From Actinomycetes bacterium (GTDB taxonomy: Bacteria > Actinomycetota > Actinomycetes > Propionibacteriales > Nocardioidaceae): 64,000 nt of DNA. The notes beneath the pieces are model-generated. The model did no database searches and had not been told where the DNA came from. It saw only the letters and a program-made list of their open reading frames with translations. Position 1 is the first letter of the stretch, and every line of letters begins with the position of its first letter. This document shows positions 24,889 through 32,423 of this stretch, piece after piece. A program made the translations under genes and the position numbers. The stretch is from the NCBI GenBank assembly GCA_023460975.1, contig JAEWOG010000011.1, forward strand, positions 124,001 to 188,000. Direction: 5' to 3'.

Positions 24889-25797
24889 ATGCGGATCGAA
24901 CAGCTCGAATACATCGTCGCCGTGACCCAGCACGGATCACTGCGCAAGGCGAGCGAGCACCTGCACATCTCCCAGCCGGCCCTCAGCGAGGCCGTCGTCA
25001 AGCTCGAGCGCGAGCTGGGCGTCCCCCTCCTGGAGCGGCGACGCACGGGCAGCCGGATCAGCCGTCAAGGCCAGGACCTGTTGGGCGGCATGGTCGAGGT
25101 GCTCGACTCCGTACGACGCCTCAAGGTCGCCGCCGCCGACCAGACCACCACCAGCCGCCTCGTCACGGTCGGGACCGACCACAGCGCCTCCGGCGTACTG
25201 CTCCCAGCGCTCCGCGACTTCCGGGACCAACACCCCGACGCCGCGGTGGAGGTGGGGGCGGCACACGGCGACACACTCCGTACGGGGGTCCTCGAGGGCC
25301 GCTTCGACCTCAGCCTCAGGACGGTCCTCGAAGGCGACGCTCCCGGCAACGACCTGGTCACCACGGTGCTGCGCCGCGGAAGCGTGGTCGCGGCACTCCC
25401 GGCCGATCACCCGCTCGCTCGGCGCGGGCGACTCTCCGAAGATGACCTGCGCACCGCGCGCCTCGTGATCACCCGCCCCGGCCACCTGATGCACCAGTTC
25501 GCGGGGCGCCTGCTCGGCAGCACACCAGCCACCGAGGTCCATCACGCCGACAGCACGGACCTCTCCCTCAGCATGGTCGCGGCGGGGCTCGGCCTCACCC
25601 TGCTGCCGGACCACACAGCGTTCGCCGACCCCCACGTACGCTCCGGAGCGCTGGTGACCCGATCACTTGACGCGCCCGGCGCCGGCACCAGCCTCATCGC
25701 CCAGCACCGGATGCTCCCCGTCCCGCTCCGAGTGCGCTACCTGCACGAGCACCTGACGGGTGCGGCCACGAGCCTGGCCGAGGCCGTGCCCGCCTGA
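24889..25797 (+). CDS. LysR-family transcriptional regulator (CysB/Cbl-like role)
   Basis: A 302-residue regulator. The winged helix-turn-helix is at residues 1-60 (MRIEQLEYIVAVTQHGSLRK, ASEHLHISQPALSEAVVKLE), followed by RELGVPLLERR. The effector domain spans about 90-290 (DHSASGVLLPALRDFRDQHP at its start). The start ATG at 24889 is preceded by ATGGAGAAGG, giving a GGAGAAGG ribosome site. Divergent from the ssuD operon, it is the probable regulator of sulfonate use. The earlier frame from 24292 is a shadow. Its stop is only 10 bp from the end of hemE, which runs convergently. Confidence 0.92.
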   Translation: MRIEQLEYIVAVTQHGSLRKASEHLHISQPALSEAVVKLERELGVPLLERRRTGSRISRQGQDLLGGMVEVLDSVRRLKVAAADQTTTSRLVTVGTDHSASGVLLPALRDFRDQHPDAAVEVGAAHGDTLRTGVLEGRFDLSLRTVLEGDAPGNDLVTTVLRRGSVVAALPADHPLARRGRLSEDDLRTARLVITRPGHLMHQFAGRLLGSTPATEVHHADSTDLSLSMVAAGLGLTLLPDHTAFADPHVRSGALVTRSLDAPGAGTSLIAQHRMLPVPLRVRYLHEHLTGAATSLAEAVPA

Positions 25798-25807
25798 GCG
25801 AGGACCC

Positions 25808-26845
25808 TCAGCGGGGGTAGGTCTGCACGAACTCGGTCAGACGCGCCAACTGGTCGGGGTCGGTGGACGGAATGACGCCGTGACCGAGGTTGAAGATGTG
25901 GCCCTTGGCGGCCCGACCCGCCTCGATGATCTCTGCGGCCCGCGCCGTCATCACCTCGGTGGGCGCGAAGACCAGGGTCGGGTCGAGATTGCCCTGCACC
26001 GCACGGTCTCCGACCTGCTCGATCCCCCGCGCCAACGGGGTACGCCAGTCGACGCCCACGACGTCCGCACCGGCCTCACCCATCAGGCCCAGCAGATTGG
26101 TGGTCCCGACGCCGAAATGGATGCGGGGCACCCCGAGCTCGCCCGCACGCGCCAGCACCCTCGAGGAGTACGGCATCACGTGGTCGCGGTAGTCGGCAGG
26201 GGTGAGGGCACCCGCCCAGGAGTCGAACAACTGGACCGCAGAGGCGCCCGCAGCCACCTGGACCTCGAGGTAGGTGGCCGCCATGTCGGCGATCTTGTCC
26301 ATCAGCGCGGCCCACACCTGCGGTGCGCCGAACATCATCGCCTTGGTCTTGGCGTGCTCCTTCGAAGGCCCACCCTCGACCAGGTACGACGCCACCGTGA
26401 ACGGCGCACCCGCAAAGCCGATGAGCGGCGTGGCCCCGAGCTCGCCGACCAGCCCGGTCACCGCCTGCGTGATGTAGCCGACGTGCTCGGGCGTCAGGTC
26501 CTCGATCGCCGCGACGTCCTCGAGCGTACGAACCGGGTTGGCCACCACCGGGCCCACTCCCGCAACGATGTCGAGGTCGACCCCCACCGCCTTGAGCGGC
26601 AGCACGATGTCGGAGAAGAAGATCGCCGCATCGACGCCGTAGCGACGCACGGGCTGCATCGTGATCTCCACGACCATGTCGGGATCCATGCAGGAGTCGA
26701 GCATCGTCACGCCCTCACGGATCGCGAGGTACTCCGGCAGCGAACGCCCCGCCTGACGCATGAACCACACCGGGGTGTGGTCGGGCTCCTCGCCGCGTGC
26801 GGCGCGGAGGAACGAACTGTCAGCCAGACCCGGGTGCGTGCTCAC
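25808..26845 (-). CDS. hemE: Uroporphyrinogen decarboxylase
   Basis: Removes four carboxyl groups from uroporphyrinogen III to give coproporphyrinogen III, the step before HemG in the coproporphyrin route. The 345-residue product shows TPVWFMRQAGRSLPEYLAIR (near residue 22), the conserved N-terminal Arg-rich substrate signature, and GFAGAPFTVASYLVEGG (about 130) of the family. The GTG start at 26845 begins VSTHPGLADSSFLRAARGEE; the longer ATG frame from 27040 would run into DUF3000. In many actinobacteria hemE is next to hemG and hemQ; here the sulfonate cluster and LysR gene intervene. Confidence 0.95.
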   Translation of the reverse strand: MSTHPGLADSSFLRAARGEEPDHTPVWFMRQAGRSLPEYLAIREGVTMLDSCMDPDMVVEITMQPVRRYGVDAAIFFSDIVLPLKAVGVDLDIVAGVGPVVANPVRTLEDVAAIEDLTPEHVGYITQAVTGLVGELGATPLIGFAGAPFTVASYLVEGGPSKEHAKTKAMMFGAPQVWAALMDKIADMAATYLEVQVAAGASAVQLFDSWAGALTPADYRDHVMPYSSRVLARAGELGVPRIHFGVGTTNLLGLMGEAGADVVGVDWRTPLARGIEQVGDRAVQGNLDPTLVFAPTEVMTARAAEIIEAGRAAKGHIFNLGHGVIPSTDPDQLARLTEFVQTYPR

Positions 26846-26916
26846 CCCGCGATCCTCGCAGGTCAGGCGGCGTGGCGACACATCGTCAACCGGCCACACT
26901 GGATTACGGTGGAGGC

Positions 26917-27531
26917 ATGGTGGCCCACCAGCAGAGTTCACTCGACGCGACGGCGGGCCCGGAGTCATTCCGGGCTGCGGTCGCCGCGATGCGTGCGGCG
27001 CCACTGCGTCCGGAGGTCTCGTGCGAGGAGATGCCCGCACCCCAGCGGATCGCCCCGTGGTCGACGGCGCTGTCCGCAGACGTCACCGTCGATGACACCG
27101 ACCTGGGCACCGGGCGCCTGATCCTGCTGCACGACCCCGACGGCAACGTCGCATGGGAGGGCACCTTCCGGTGCGTTGCCTACGTCCGCGCCGAGGTCGA
27201 GCACGAGGTCGGCAACGACCCCCTCCTCGGCGCCGTCGGCTGGTCGTGGCTGACCGAGGCACTCGACGCCCACGGGGCCGCGTACCACCACGCCTCGGGG
27301 AGCGTGACCCGCGTCGTGACGGAGTCGTACGGCCACATGGCCGACGAGGCACCCACGGCGCAGGTCGAGATTCGCGCCTCGTGGTCTCCGCAGGAGGACG
27401 AGGACGGTCGCGTCGACATGACCGCGCACGTCGAGGCGTGGGGCGAGGTGATGTGCACGGCCGTCGGGCTGGAGCCCGTCCCCGATGGCGTGACCGCGAT
27501 CCCGAGCCGTCGAGGGCAGCGCGGCTCCTGA
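26917..27531 (+). CDS. DUF3000 family protein
   Basis: A 204-residue protein of the actinobacterial DUF3000 family. It carries ESFRAAVAAMRAAPLRPEV near the start and the family core AVGWSWLTEALDAHGAAYH (about 108) with SGSVTRVVTESYG. Function unknown. It directly precedes RNase D with a TGATG stop-start overlap, and is divergent from hemE; this hemE/DUF3000/rnd arrangement is common in actinobacteria. The start is uncertain: ATG at 26917 has GGAGG only 1 nt upstream; GTG at 26920 would have better spacing. Confidence 0.88.
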   Translation: MVAHQQSSLDATAGPESFRAAVAAMRAAPLRPEVSCEEMPAPQRIAPWSTALSADVTVDDTDLGTGRLILLHDPDGNVAWEGTFRCVAYVRAEVEHEVGNDPLLGAVGWSWLTEALDAHGAAYHHASGSVTRVVTESYGHMADEAPTAQVEIRASWSPQEDEDGRVDMTAHVEAWGEVMCTAVGLEPVPDGVTAIPSRRGQRGS

Positions 27532-28805
27532 TGGCGTCCGACGACACCGTTCCCACCGGCTCCGCGCCCGACGACACCGGCGCTCCTGTGGCACCCCTGC
27601 TCCTGCTGAGCGAGGGTTTGCCTCCGGTCATCGACAGCGAGTCCGGGCTCGCCGAGGCCGTCGCCGCGCTGGGAGAGGCCACCGGGCCCGTCGCGATCGA
27701 CGCGGAGCGGGCATCGGGATACCGCTACTCCCAGCGCGCCTACCTCATCCAACTGCGCCGCGAGGGCGCAGGCACGTGGCTGATCGACCCCATCGCGTTC
27801 GAGGACCTCTCCAGCCTCCAGGACGCCCTGACTGACGTCGAGTGGATCCTGCACGCGGCGACCCAGGACCTTCCTTGCCTGCGCGAGGTGGGGTTGCGCC
27901 CCACGTCGTTGTTCGACACCGAGTTGGCAGGGCGACTGCTCAACCACCCCCGCGTCGGGCTGGCGAGCCTGGTGGAGACGGAGCTGGGGCAGCGCATGCG
28001 CAAGGAGCACAGCGCCGCCGACTGGTCGACGCGACCGCTCCCTCTTCCGTGGCTCGAGTACGCCGCACTGGACGTGGAACCCCTCGTCGAGCTGCGCTCC
28101 CTGATGTGGGACGAACTGGTCCAGGCTGACAAGGCCGAGTGGGCCGTGCAGGAGTTCGAGCACCTGCTGGACTTCGAACCCGCCGTCCGCGTCGACGCGT
28201 GGCGGCGTACCTCAGGTGTCCACAAGCTCCGCGGGCGACGCAATGTCGCCGCGGCCAAGCTGCTGTGGGAGACGCGCGACCGGATCGCCCGCGAGCGCGA
28301 CGTCACCCCCGGCCGCCTCATCCCCGACTCGGCCCTGGTGGCGGCCGCTGCAGCACTGCCGGGCGATCGGGGCACCCTCATGCGTACGTCCGGCTTCCAC
28401 GGGCGCGGCGCCGAACGACACGCCTCGGCGTGGGTCGAGGCGTTGCGCGAGGCCAAGGAGATGCCCGAGGGCGACCTGCCCGGCAAGCCGCCGCGCGGGG
28501 ACGGACCGCCGCACCCCCGTACGTGGGCCGACCGGTTCCCCGAGGCCGACCTGAGGTTCAAGGCCGCCCGCGAGTCGATGCTCACGCTCGCCGAGGCCCA
28601 CGACGTGCCCGTGGAGAACCTGCTCACCCCCGACTACGTACGGCGCCTCATGTGGGAGCCGCCCACGACCCGGGAGCCCGCCGCGCTCGCCGACGGGGTC
28701 CGCGAGCAACTGCGCGGTTACGGCGCCCGGCCGTGGCAGATCAGCCTGGTCACCGGTGCGTTGACGGGCGCGATCCTCAGCGCCGACCTGGACCCGCAGG
28801 CCTGA
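27531..28805 (+). CDS. rnd: Ribonuclease D (HRDC-containing 3'-5' exonuclease)
   Basis: A 424-residue DEDD-family exoribonuclease for tRNA 3' maturation. Exo motif I is PVAIDAERASGYRYSQRAYL (about 54-73) with Asp and Glu, motif II VEWILHAATQDLPCL (about 103), motif III WLEYAALDVEPLVEL (about 176) with Tyr-x-x-x-Asp. An HRDC domain follows (about 205-290: WRRTSGVHKLRGRRNVAAAK), and a second helical part occupies the C-terminus. ATG start at 27531 overlaps the DUF3000 stop. Followed by a repeat-rich noncoding region. Confidence 0.93.
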   Translation: MASDDTVPTGSAPDDTGAPVAPLLLLSEGLPPVIDSESGLAEAVAALGEATGPVAIDAERASGYRYSQRAYLIQLRREGAGTWLIDPIAFEDLSSLQDALTDVEWILHAATQDLPCLREVGLRPTSLFDTELAGRLLNHPRVGLASLVETELGQRMRKEHSAADWSTRPLPLPWLEYAALDVEPLVELRSLMWDELVQADKAEWAVQEFEHLLDFEPAVRVDAWRRTSGVHKLRGRRNVAAAKLLWETRDRIARERDVTPGRLIPDSALVAAAAALPGDRGTLMRTSGFHGRGAERHASAWVEALREAKEMPEGDLPGKPPRGDGPPHPRTWADRFPEADLRFKAARESMLTLAEAHDVPVENLLTPDYVRRLMWEPPTTREPAALADGVREQLRGYGARPWQISLVTGALTGAILSADLDPQA

Positions 28806-28846
28806 GCCGGGCACGATGGCCGGGGCCACGAGGCCTCAGCCTTCTT

Positions 28847-28904
28847 GGTCGCCCGGGCCTGCGCTCCCCCACCTTGGCCGCCCGGGCCTCCGCTCCCCCA
28901 CCTT
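28847..28904 (+). repeat. 29-bp tandem duplication abutting TAAAGCGGGG copy 3
   Basis: Units GGTCGCCCGGGCCTGCGCTC... and GGCCGCCCGGGCCTCCGCTC... differ at 2 of 29 positions and both end in CCCCCACCTT. The second unit runs straight into the TTCAAGTAAAGC of the element, as if the element's left flank had been copied once. Confidence 0.75.
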
Positions 28905-28970
28905 CAAGTAAAGCGGGGTTATCCGTACTGGCGCTCCGTCACAGGCATGCACCAGTACGCACCAAGGCGC
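28900..28970 (+). repeat. Interspersed TAAAGCGGGG element, copy 3
   Basis: Contains ACCTTCAAGTAAAGCGGGG, TTATCCGTACTGGCGC and ACAGGCATGCACCAGTACGC. Differs from copy 2 at only a handful of positions over 70 bp. As with copies 1 and 2 it lies between convergent genes, here rnd and the solute-binding protein gene. Confidence 0.8.
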
Positions 28971-29021
28971 GGCAGTCGCGCGAGGGGCCCGTACGGCCGT
29001 GCCGGTCTGGACCAGCGGGTC

Positions 29022-29105
29022 CGCCCACGATCTTCGTGGGCGTGTCTCGAACTTATGGGGGTTTGCATGCCCCCATAAGTTCAGGATCCCCCGCTTCTGC
29101 GGGGG
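29022..29105 (+). repeat. Three-hairpin element, copy A
   Basis: Three consecutive stems: CGCCCACGA/TCGTGGGCG (29022-29042, 3-nt loop), GAACTTATGGGGG/CCCCCATAAGTTC (29049-29082, 13 bp, 8-nt loop TTTGCATG), and CCCCCGC/GCGGGGG (29088-29105, 4-nt loop). The second copy is at 31884-31966 on the other strand with the same order, the same 6-nt link between stems 1 and 2, and a 5-7 nt link to stem 3. No T tract follows, so it is not a plain terminator. Confidence 0.85.
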
Positions 29106-29173
29106 AACCTGCGACTGTTGGGGTCCGGTCCGGTCCGGGCCCGGGCCCGGGCCGGTACGACGGTGGCCCGGGA

Positions 29174-30547
29174 CTAAGAGCTGGGGCTCTCGCTCGGCCC
29201 CTCGGTCGGCTCAGGCGTCTCGGTCGGCTCGGGCGACAACACCGTGCGAGACATCTCGTCAATCTCGTCGGTCGCAGCTTCCAGATCGAGGACCCCTGCA
29301 CCCGTGACCAGGCGCGCGATCAGGGGGTCGACGGCGGCGTCGAGCTCGGTGCGGTTCTGCAGGAACGGAGGCACCACCATGCCCCGGATCGAGCTGATGA
29401 ACACGCGCGAGTGCAGCGGCTGCTCCTGGGAGGCGAGGAACACGTCGTCGTTGGCGACGTGCGTGTTGGCCGGGACGATGTAACCCGTCGTGGTGACCGT
29501 CTCGATCGCCGCGTCCGAGACGGCGTACGCGATGAAGTCGGCGGCCACGTTGATGTCGGCGGTGTCAGAGGACGCGCACAGCCCGTGGATGTCGCCGACC
29601 GTCGCGGCACTGCCGAGGTAGGGCATCGAGATGACGTCGAAGTTCAGGCCCTCGGTCTTGCGCAGCTCGGGCACCAGGTCGCGGTAGCCCGCGATCATCG
29701 CCAGCCGACCATTCTTGAACAGCTCGAGCGGAGTCCGGCGAGCCAACTGTCGCTTCGTGGGCGTCAGCAGCGGGTCTCGCAGGACCTGCAGGGTTTCCTC
29801 CAACGCGTCGCGGCTCTCGTCGCTGGAGAAGGCCAGCGAGGTGGGTTCGTCGTCGTTGTCGAAGACCGTGCCCCCGCCCGACACGATGAACGGCGTGAGG
29901 CCCTCGATCGTCGGATCGATCCAGATGCCTTTGACGCCGCGCTGGCTGGAGGCGTACTCCACCGCGTCGGTGAACGTCGGCATCGTCCAGCGCTCACGCG
30001 CCTCGGGCGGGACCCTGTACTCGCCGGTCTCCGCCATCGCGTCGAAGTCCACGATGTCGGTGTTGTAGTAGATGACCATCGGCGAGATCGAGTACGCCAT
30101 GCACTGCAACTCGTTGTCCAACGCGAACGCGTCCAGCGCGTCCCGGGAGAAGCGGTCGCCGAAGTCCACGCCCCGCTCATCGAGCTGGAAGCCGATGGGG
30201 CGCACCTTCTCCGAGTCGACCAGGTGGCCGAGGTCGCCCTGGGAGGCCATGAACACGTCCGGGGCGTTGCCGGCGAGGACGTCCTCCATCGCGGCGTCGT
30301 GATCGGGCCAGGTGACGAGTTCGACGTGCCTCGTCTGGGAGGCGCTGTTGAAGGCGTCGACCACCTTGCCGTACGCCCTCAGTTCGGCGGGAGAGCCGTA
30401 CGCGCCGAACGTCATCCGCGTGGTCTGGGAGGGCTTCGGCGTCGGCGTCGCGGTGGGCGTCGCTGCCGGCTCCGGGTCCGCGGTGCACGCACTCGCCGCG
30501 AGGGCAAGCGTCACGCCTGCAGCCGTCAGACCGATCCGTCGCAGCAT
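29174..30547 (-). CDS. Solute-binding lipoprotein (family 1, sugar ABC type), orphan
   Basis: A 457-residue extracellular binding protein. Residues 1-21 form a lipoprotein signal (GVTLALAASAC, lipid-bearing C21), followed by a Pro/Thr linker and the binding domain from about residue 44 (RMTFGAYGSPAELRAYGKV). AAMEDVLAGNAPDVFMAS, VIYYNTDIVDFDAMAE and NGRLAMIAGYRDLVPELR match carbohydrate-binding ABC proteins. A Pro/Glu-rich C-terminus (SPEPTETPEPTEGP) is unusual. No permease or ATPase gene adjoins, so the importer partner, if any, is elsewhere. Flanked downstream by repeats and upstream by the PemK-like gene on the same strand (64-bp gap). Confidence 0.85.
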   Translation of the reverse strand: MLRRIGLTAAGVTLALAASACTADPEPAATPTATPTPKPSQTTRMTFGAYGSPAELRAYGKVVDAFNSASQTRHVELVTWPDHDAAMEDVLAGNAPDVFMASQGDLGHLVDSEKVRPIGFQLDERGVDFGDRFSRDALDAFALDNELQCMAYSISPMVIYYNTDIVDFDAMAETGEYRVPPEARERWTMPTFTDAVEYASSQRGVKGIWIDPTIEGLTPFIVSGGGTVFDNDDEPTSLAFSSDESRDALEETLQVLRDPLLTPTKRQLARRTPLELFKNGRLAMIAGYRDLVPELRKTEGLNFDVISMPYLGSAATVGDIHGLCASSDTADINVAADFIAYAVSDAAIETVTTTGYIVPANTHVANDDVFLASQEQPLHSRVFISSIRGMVVPPFLQNRTELDAAVDPLIARLVTGAGVLDLEAATDEIDEMSRTVLSPEPTETPEPTEGPSESPSS

Positions 30548-30611
30548 CGACTGCGCCTCCTACCTTCTCGCCTCGTCCCGCAGCGCCAGGAGGCGCTCGC
30601 AACGGCCCAGA

Positions 30612-31115
30612 CTATCGGGGCAGTCCACGTACGGCCTCGACCACGGACGTGAAGATCGTCTCGTCCAGGGCCGCGCCCTCGCGGCGTACGGCGTCGCGTG
30701 TGAGGGGGATCAACCGGTCGAGGCGCACCTCGCTGGGGCGACGTTGGGAGTCCCAGGCCCCGGTGCCGACGTCCATCCAGTGGCGCCCATGACGCGCCTC
30801 CTGCTCGGCGTCGAGGTCGTGGTCCTTGCTGGAGAGCATGAGTCCCACCCAGCCATCCCCCCGCTCGGCGAGGATCAGCACGGGACGGTCCTTGCCCTGG
30901 GTGGGATCGTCCTCGTACGGAACCCACGCCCACACGACCTCGCCCGGGTCGGGCTCCCCGTCGATGTCGGGCGCGTACGTGGGCCCCGGCGTCGCGGCCG
31001 GAGGCACGGGCGTCGGAACGGGTCCCATGCCCGAGAGGCCGCGCGGCGTGCCGGCGGGCGAGGCGCCCCGGCGCGGAGCGAATCGGCTCAGGAACCTCTT
31101 CAGCGGGGAACTCAT
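30612..31115 (-). CDS. MazF/PemK-like protein, apparently without antitoxin
   Basis: A 167-residue protein. Residues about 54-166 match the PemK/MazF fold of actinobacteria: PDPGEVVWAWVPYEDDP, then KDRPVLILAERGDGWVGLML and RHWMDVGTGAWDSQRRPSEV, which carries the conserved RPSEVRLDR-like strand. MazF relatives are sequence-specific mRNA endonucleases. An N-terminal arm of about 50 residues (basic, then Pro/Gly-rich) is extra. No small antitoxin gene adjoins; the neighbour on the same strand at 31242 is a larger unknown protein. It may be a stand-alone housekeeping relative rather than a toxin. Confidence 0.75.
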   Translation of the reverse strand: MSSPLKRFLSRFAPRRGASPAGTPRGLSGMGPVPTPVPPAATPGPTYAPDIDGEPDPGEVVWAWVPYEDDPTQGKDRPVLILAERGDGWVGLMLSSKDHDLDAEQEARHGRHWMDVGTGAWDSQRRPSEVRLDRLIPLTRDAVRREGAALDETIFTSVVEAVRGLPR

Positions 31116-31241
31116 GCGTTCGACCCTAGTCGGGCGAGCACGCCGGACCGGGAGCGCCTCACGGCGCGAGGCCGCTCGTAGCGGCTAATTTTGGGACCCG
31201 GGGCTGCCACGGCCCGACGTGCTCAGGGACAACCGTACGCC

Positions 31242-31838
31242 TCAGGCAAGGATTCCGCGGAGTTCGGCCTGTCCAGCCTCCTCGAGCTGGTCGGCGAGCG
31301 CGAGCATCTTGAGCGAATCGATCTGCTGGACCCGCTCGAGGTGCGCACGTCCGGCAGCCACGATCCGCGCGAACGCCGCGGCGCGCAGCAGCGTGACGGC
31401 GAAGTCGCCCTCAGCGATCCCCCGCAGCACCGCGTCGACCATTGCGCGCAGTTCGTCGGGACCGGGCGGGTCGGCCACGCCTGCGAGGACGGTGGTCACC
31501 TGGACCCCCTCACGCCCGGCCTGGAACTCCTCGGCGGCACGGTGCGGGTTCGCGTGCACCCACTCGCGGAGCAGGTACAGCCGCCACAGGCACCCAGCCA
31601 GGGTGTCCGCCGGCGCCCCCGACCAGACCTCGGCGAGCACCTCGAGGCCCTCCTTCTCGGCCAGGTGCACCACGCGGTCCACGAGGCCCGCGTCGGAGGC
31701 GTCGCGGGCGCCGCGTACGAGCAGGGTCGCGGCGAGATCGCCAGCTTCTCTCACCCGCGCCGGGTCTCCGCCTGCATCGAGGTCGGCGAAGAACGCGTCC
31801 CCAGGGCGCAGCGGGCGGTGGTGCGGACGATCGGCCAT
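31242..31838 (-). CDS. Conserved actinobacterial hypothetical protein, all-helical
   Basis: Not assignable to a named function. The 198 residues are helical: FADLDAGGDPARVREAGDLA, TLAGCLWRLYLLREWVHANP, GPDELRAMVDAVLRGIAEGD and ERVQQIDSLKMLALADQLEE. The combination SGAPADTLAGCLWRLYLLR recurs, from memory, in other actinobacterial hypothetical proteins, so the family is probably real. No membrane segment or signal peptide. It is 126 bp upstream of the PemK-like gene on the same strand, and may be cotranscribed with it. Upstream the three-hairpin copy B separates it from a GNAT gene. Confidence 0.7.
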   Translation of the reverse strand: MADRPHHRPLRPGDAFFADLDAGGDPARVREAGDLAATLLVRGARDASDAGLVDRVVHLAEKEGLEVLAEVWSGAPADTLAGCLWRLYLLREWVHANPHRAAEEFQAGREGVQVTTVLAGVADPPGPDELRAMVDAVLRGIAEGDFAVTLLRAAAFARIVAAGRAHLERVQQIDSLKMLALADQLEEAGQAELRGILA

Positions 31839-31883
31839 TGCTTCACCCTATGCCGGAAATCCAGGCCCGGGGTTGGCGGTGCT

Positions 31884-31966
31884 CCCCCGCTGATGCGGGG
31901 GATTCGTGACTTCTGGTGGGTTGCAACCCACCAGAAGTTCAGGACACGCCCACGAAGTCTGGGCGT
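31884..31966 (-). repeat. Three-hairpin element, copy B
   Basis: On the minus strand the order is ACGCCCA/TGGGCGT (31966-31946, 7-nt loop), then a perfect 30-bp palindrome (31909-31938, centred on TTGCAA, arms ACTTCTGGTGGGTTG), then CCCCCGC/GCGGGGG (31901-31884). The central stem sequence differs from copy A (CTGGTGGG against ATGGGGG) but pairing is kept in both. It lies in the divergent gap between the hypothetical gene (start 31838) and the GNAT gene (start 32004), so it may overlap both promoters. Confidence 0.85.
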
Positions 31967-32003
31967 ACGGGGCGTCCGCCCGCCCCTGTGCGAGCATCGC
32001 CAG

Positions 32004-32423
32004 ATGCTCCCCGCCATCCAGATCGGTGAGGCCGACGCCGCGCTCGACCAACAACTCTCCGACGCGCTGGACGCCCACAACGCGCGTGCGGTGCCCGGGC
32101 CGGGAGCAGTCGAACTGACCGTCAGCTCGTACGACGGCTCCGGCGCGCTCCTGGGCGGCCTGAGCGGCTGGACGTGGCAGGAGGCCGCCGGCATCGGCAT
32201 GACCTGGGTGCACGCCGACCAACGGGGTACGGGGCTGGGCGCCAAACTCCTGCACGACTTCGAGGAGGCTGCTCGTACGCGGGGTGCCCGGCGGGTCTTC
32301 GTCACCTCCTTCACCTTCCAGGCGCCGGGTTTCTACGAGCGCCACGGCTACCGCGAGATCTTCCGCTGGGAAGGCGTCCCCACCGCCGGGGAAGCAGACG
32401 TGCACTTCCGCAAGGACCTGTAG
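32004..32423 (+). CDS. GNAT-family N-acetyltransferase
   Basis: A 139-residue acetyl-CoA-dependent acetyltransferase. The coenzyme A loop is VHADQRGTGLGAKLLHDFEE (about 77-96) and the end FYERHGYREIFRWEGVP (about 117) is the usual GNAT last-strand pattern. ALLGGLSGWTWQEAAGIGMT forms the central beta strands. Substrate unknown. The start ATG 32004 gives a standard length; the longer frame from 31191 is a shadow. Downstream is a large repeat cluster and no gene on the same strand for 346 bp. Confidence 0.9.
   Translation: MLPAIQIGEADAALDQQLSDALDAHNARAVPGPGAVELTVSSYDGSGALLGGLSGWTWQEAAGIGMTWVHADQRGTGLGAKLLHDFEEAARTRGARRVFVTSFTFQAPGFYERHGYREIFRWEGVPTAGEADVHFRKDL

Larger units (their letters stand above)
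28806..29173. other. 368-bp gene-free stretch packed with three repeat types
   Basis: Between the convergent rnd and solute-binding-protein genes there is no coding capacity I trust. In order it holds a 29-bp tandem duplication (28847-28875 and 28876-28904, 27 of 29 identical), the third copy of the TAAAGCGGGG element (28900-28970), a short unexplained stretch, the three-hairpin element (29022-29105), and a G/C-rich tail (GGTCCGGTCCGGGCCCGGGC at 29124-29143) of alternating GGTCC-like units. Confidence 0.85.

Noticed and set aside
22489..25797. Recent phage- or plasmid-borne transfer of the sulfonate cluster
   Set aside because: No mobile genes or terminal repeats are visible, and composition matches its neighbours; the odd placement is reported only as altered gene order.
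29084..29108. Type I-E CRISPR repeat (GGATCCCCCGCTTCTGCGGGGG resembles one)
   Set aside because: It occurs once here and once at 31884, each as the third stem of a longer element, with no second unit at CRISPR spacing and no cas genes.
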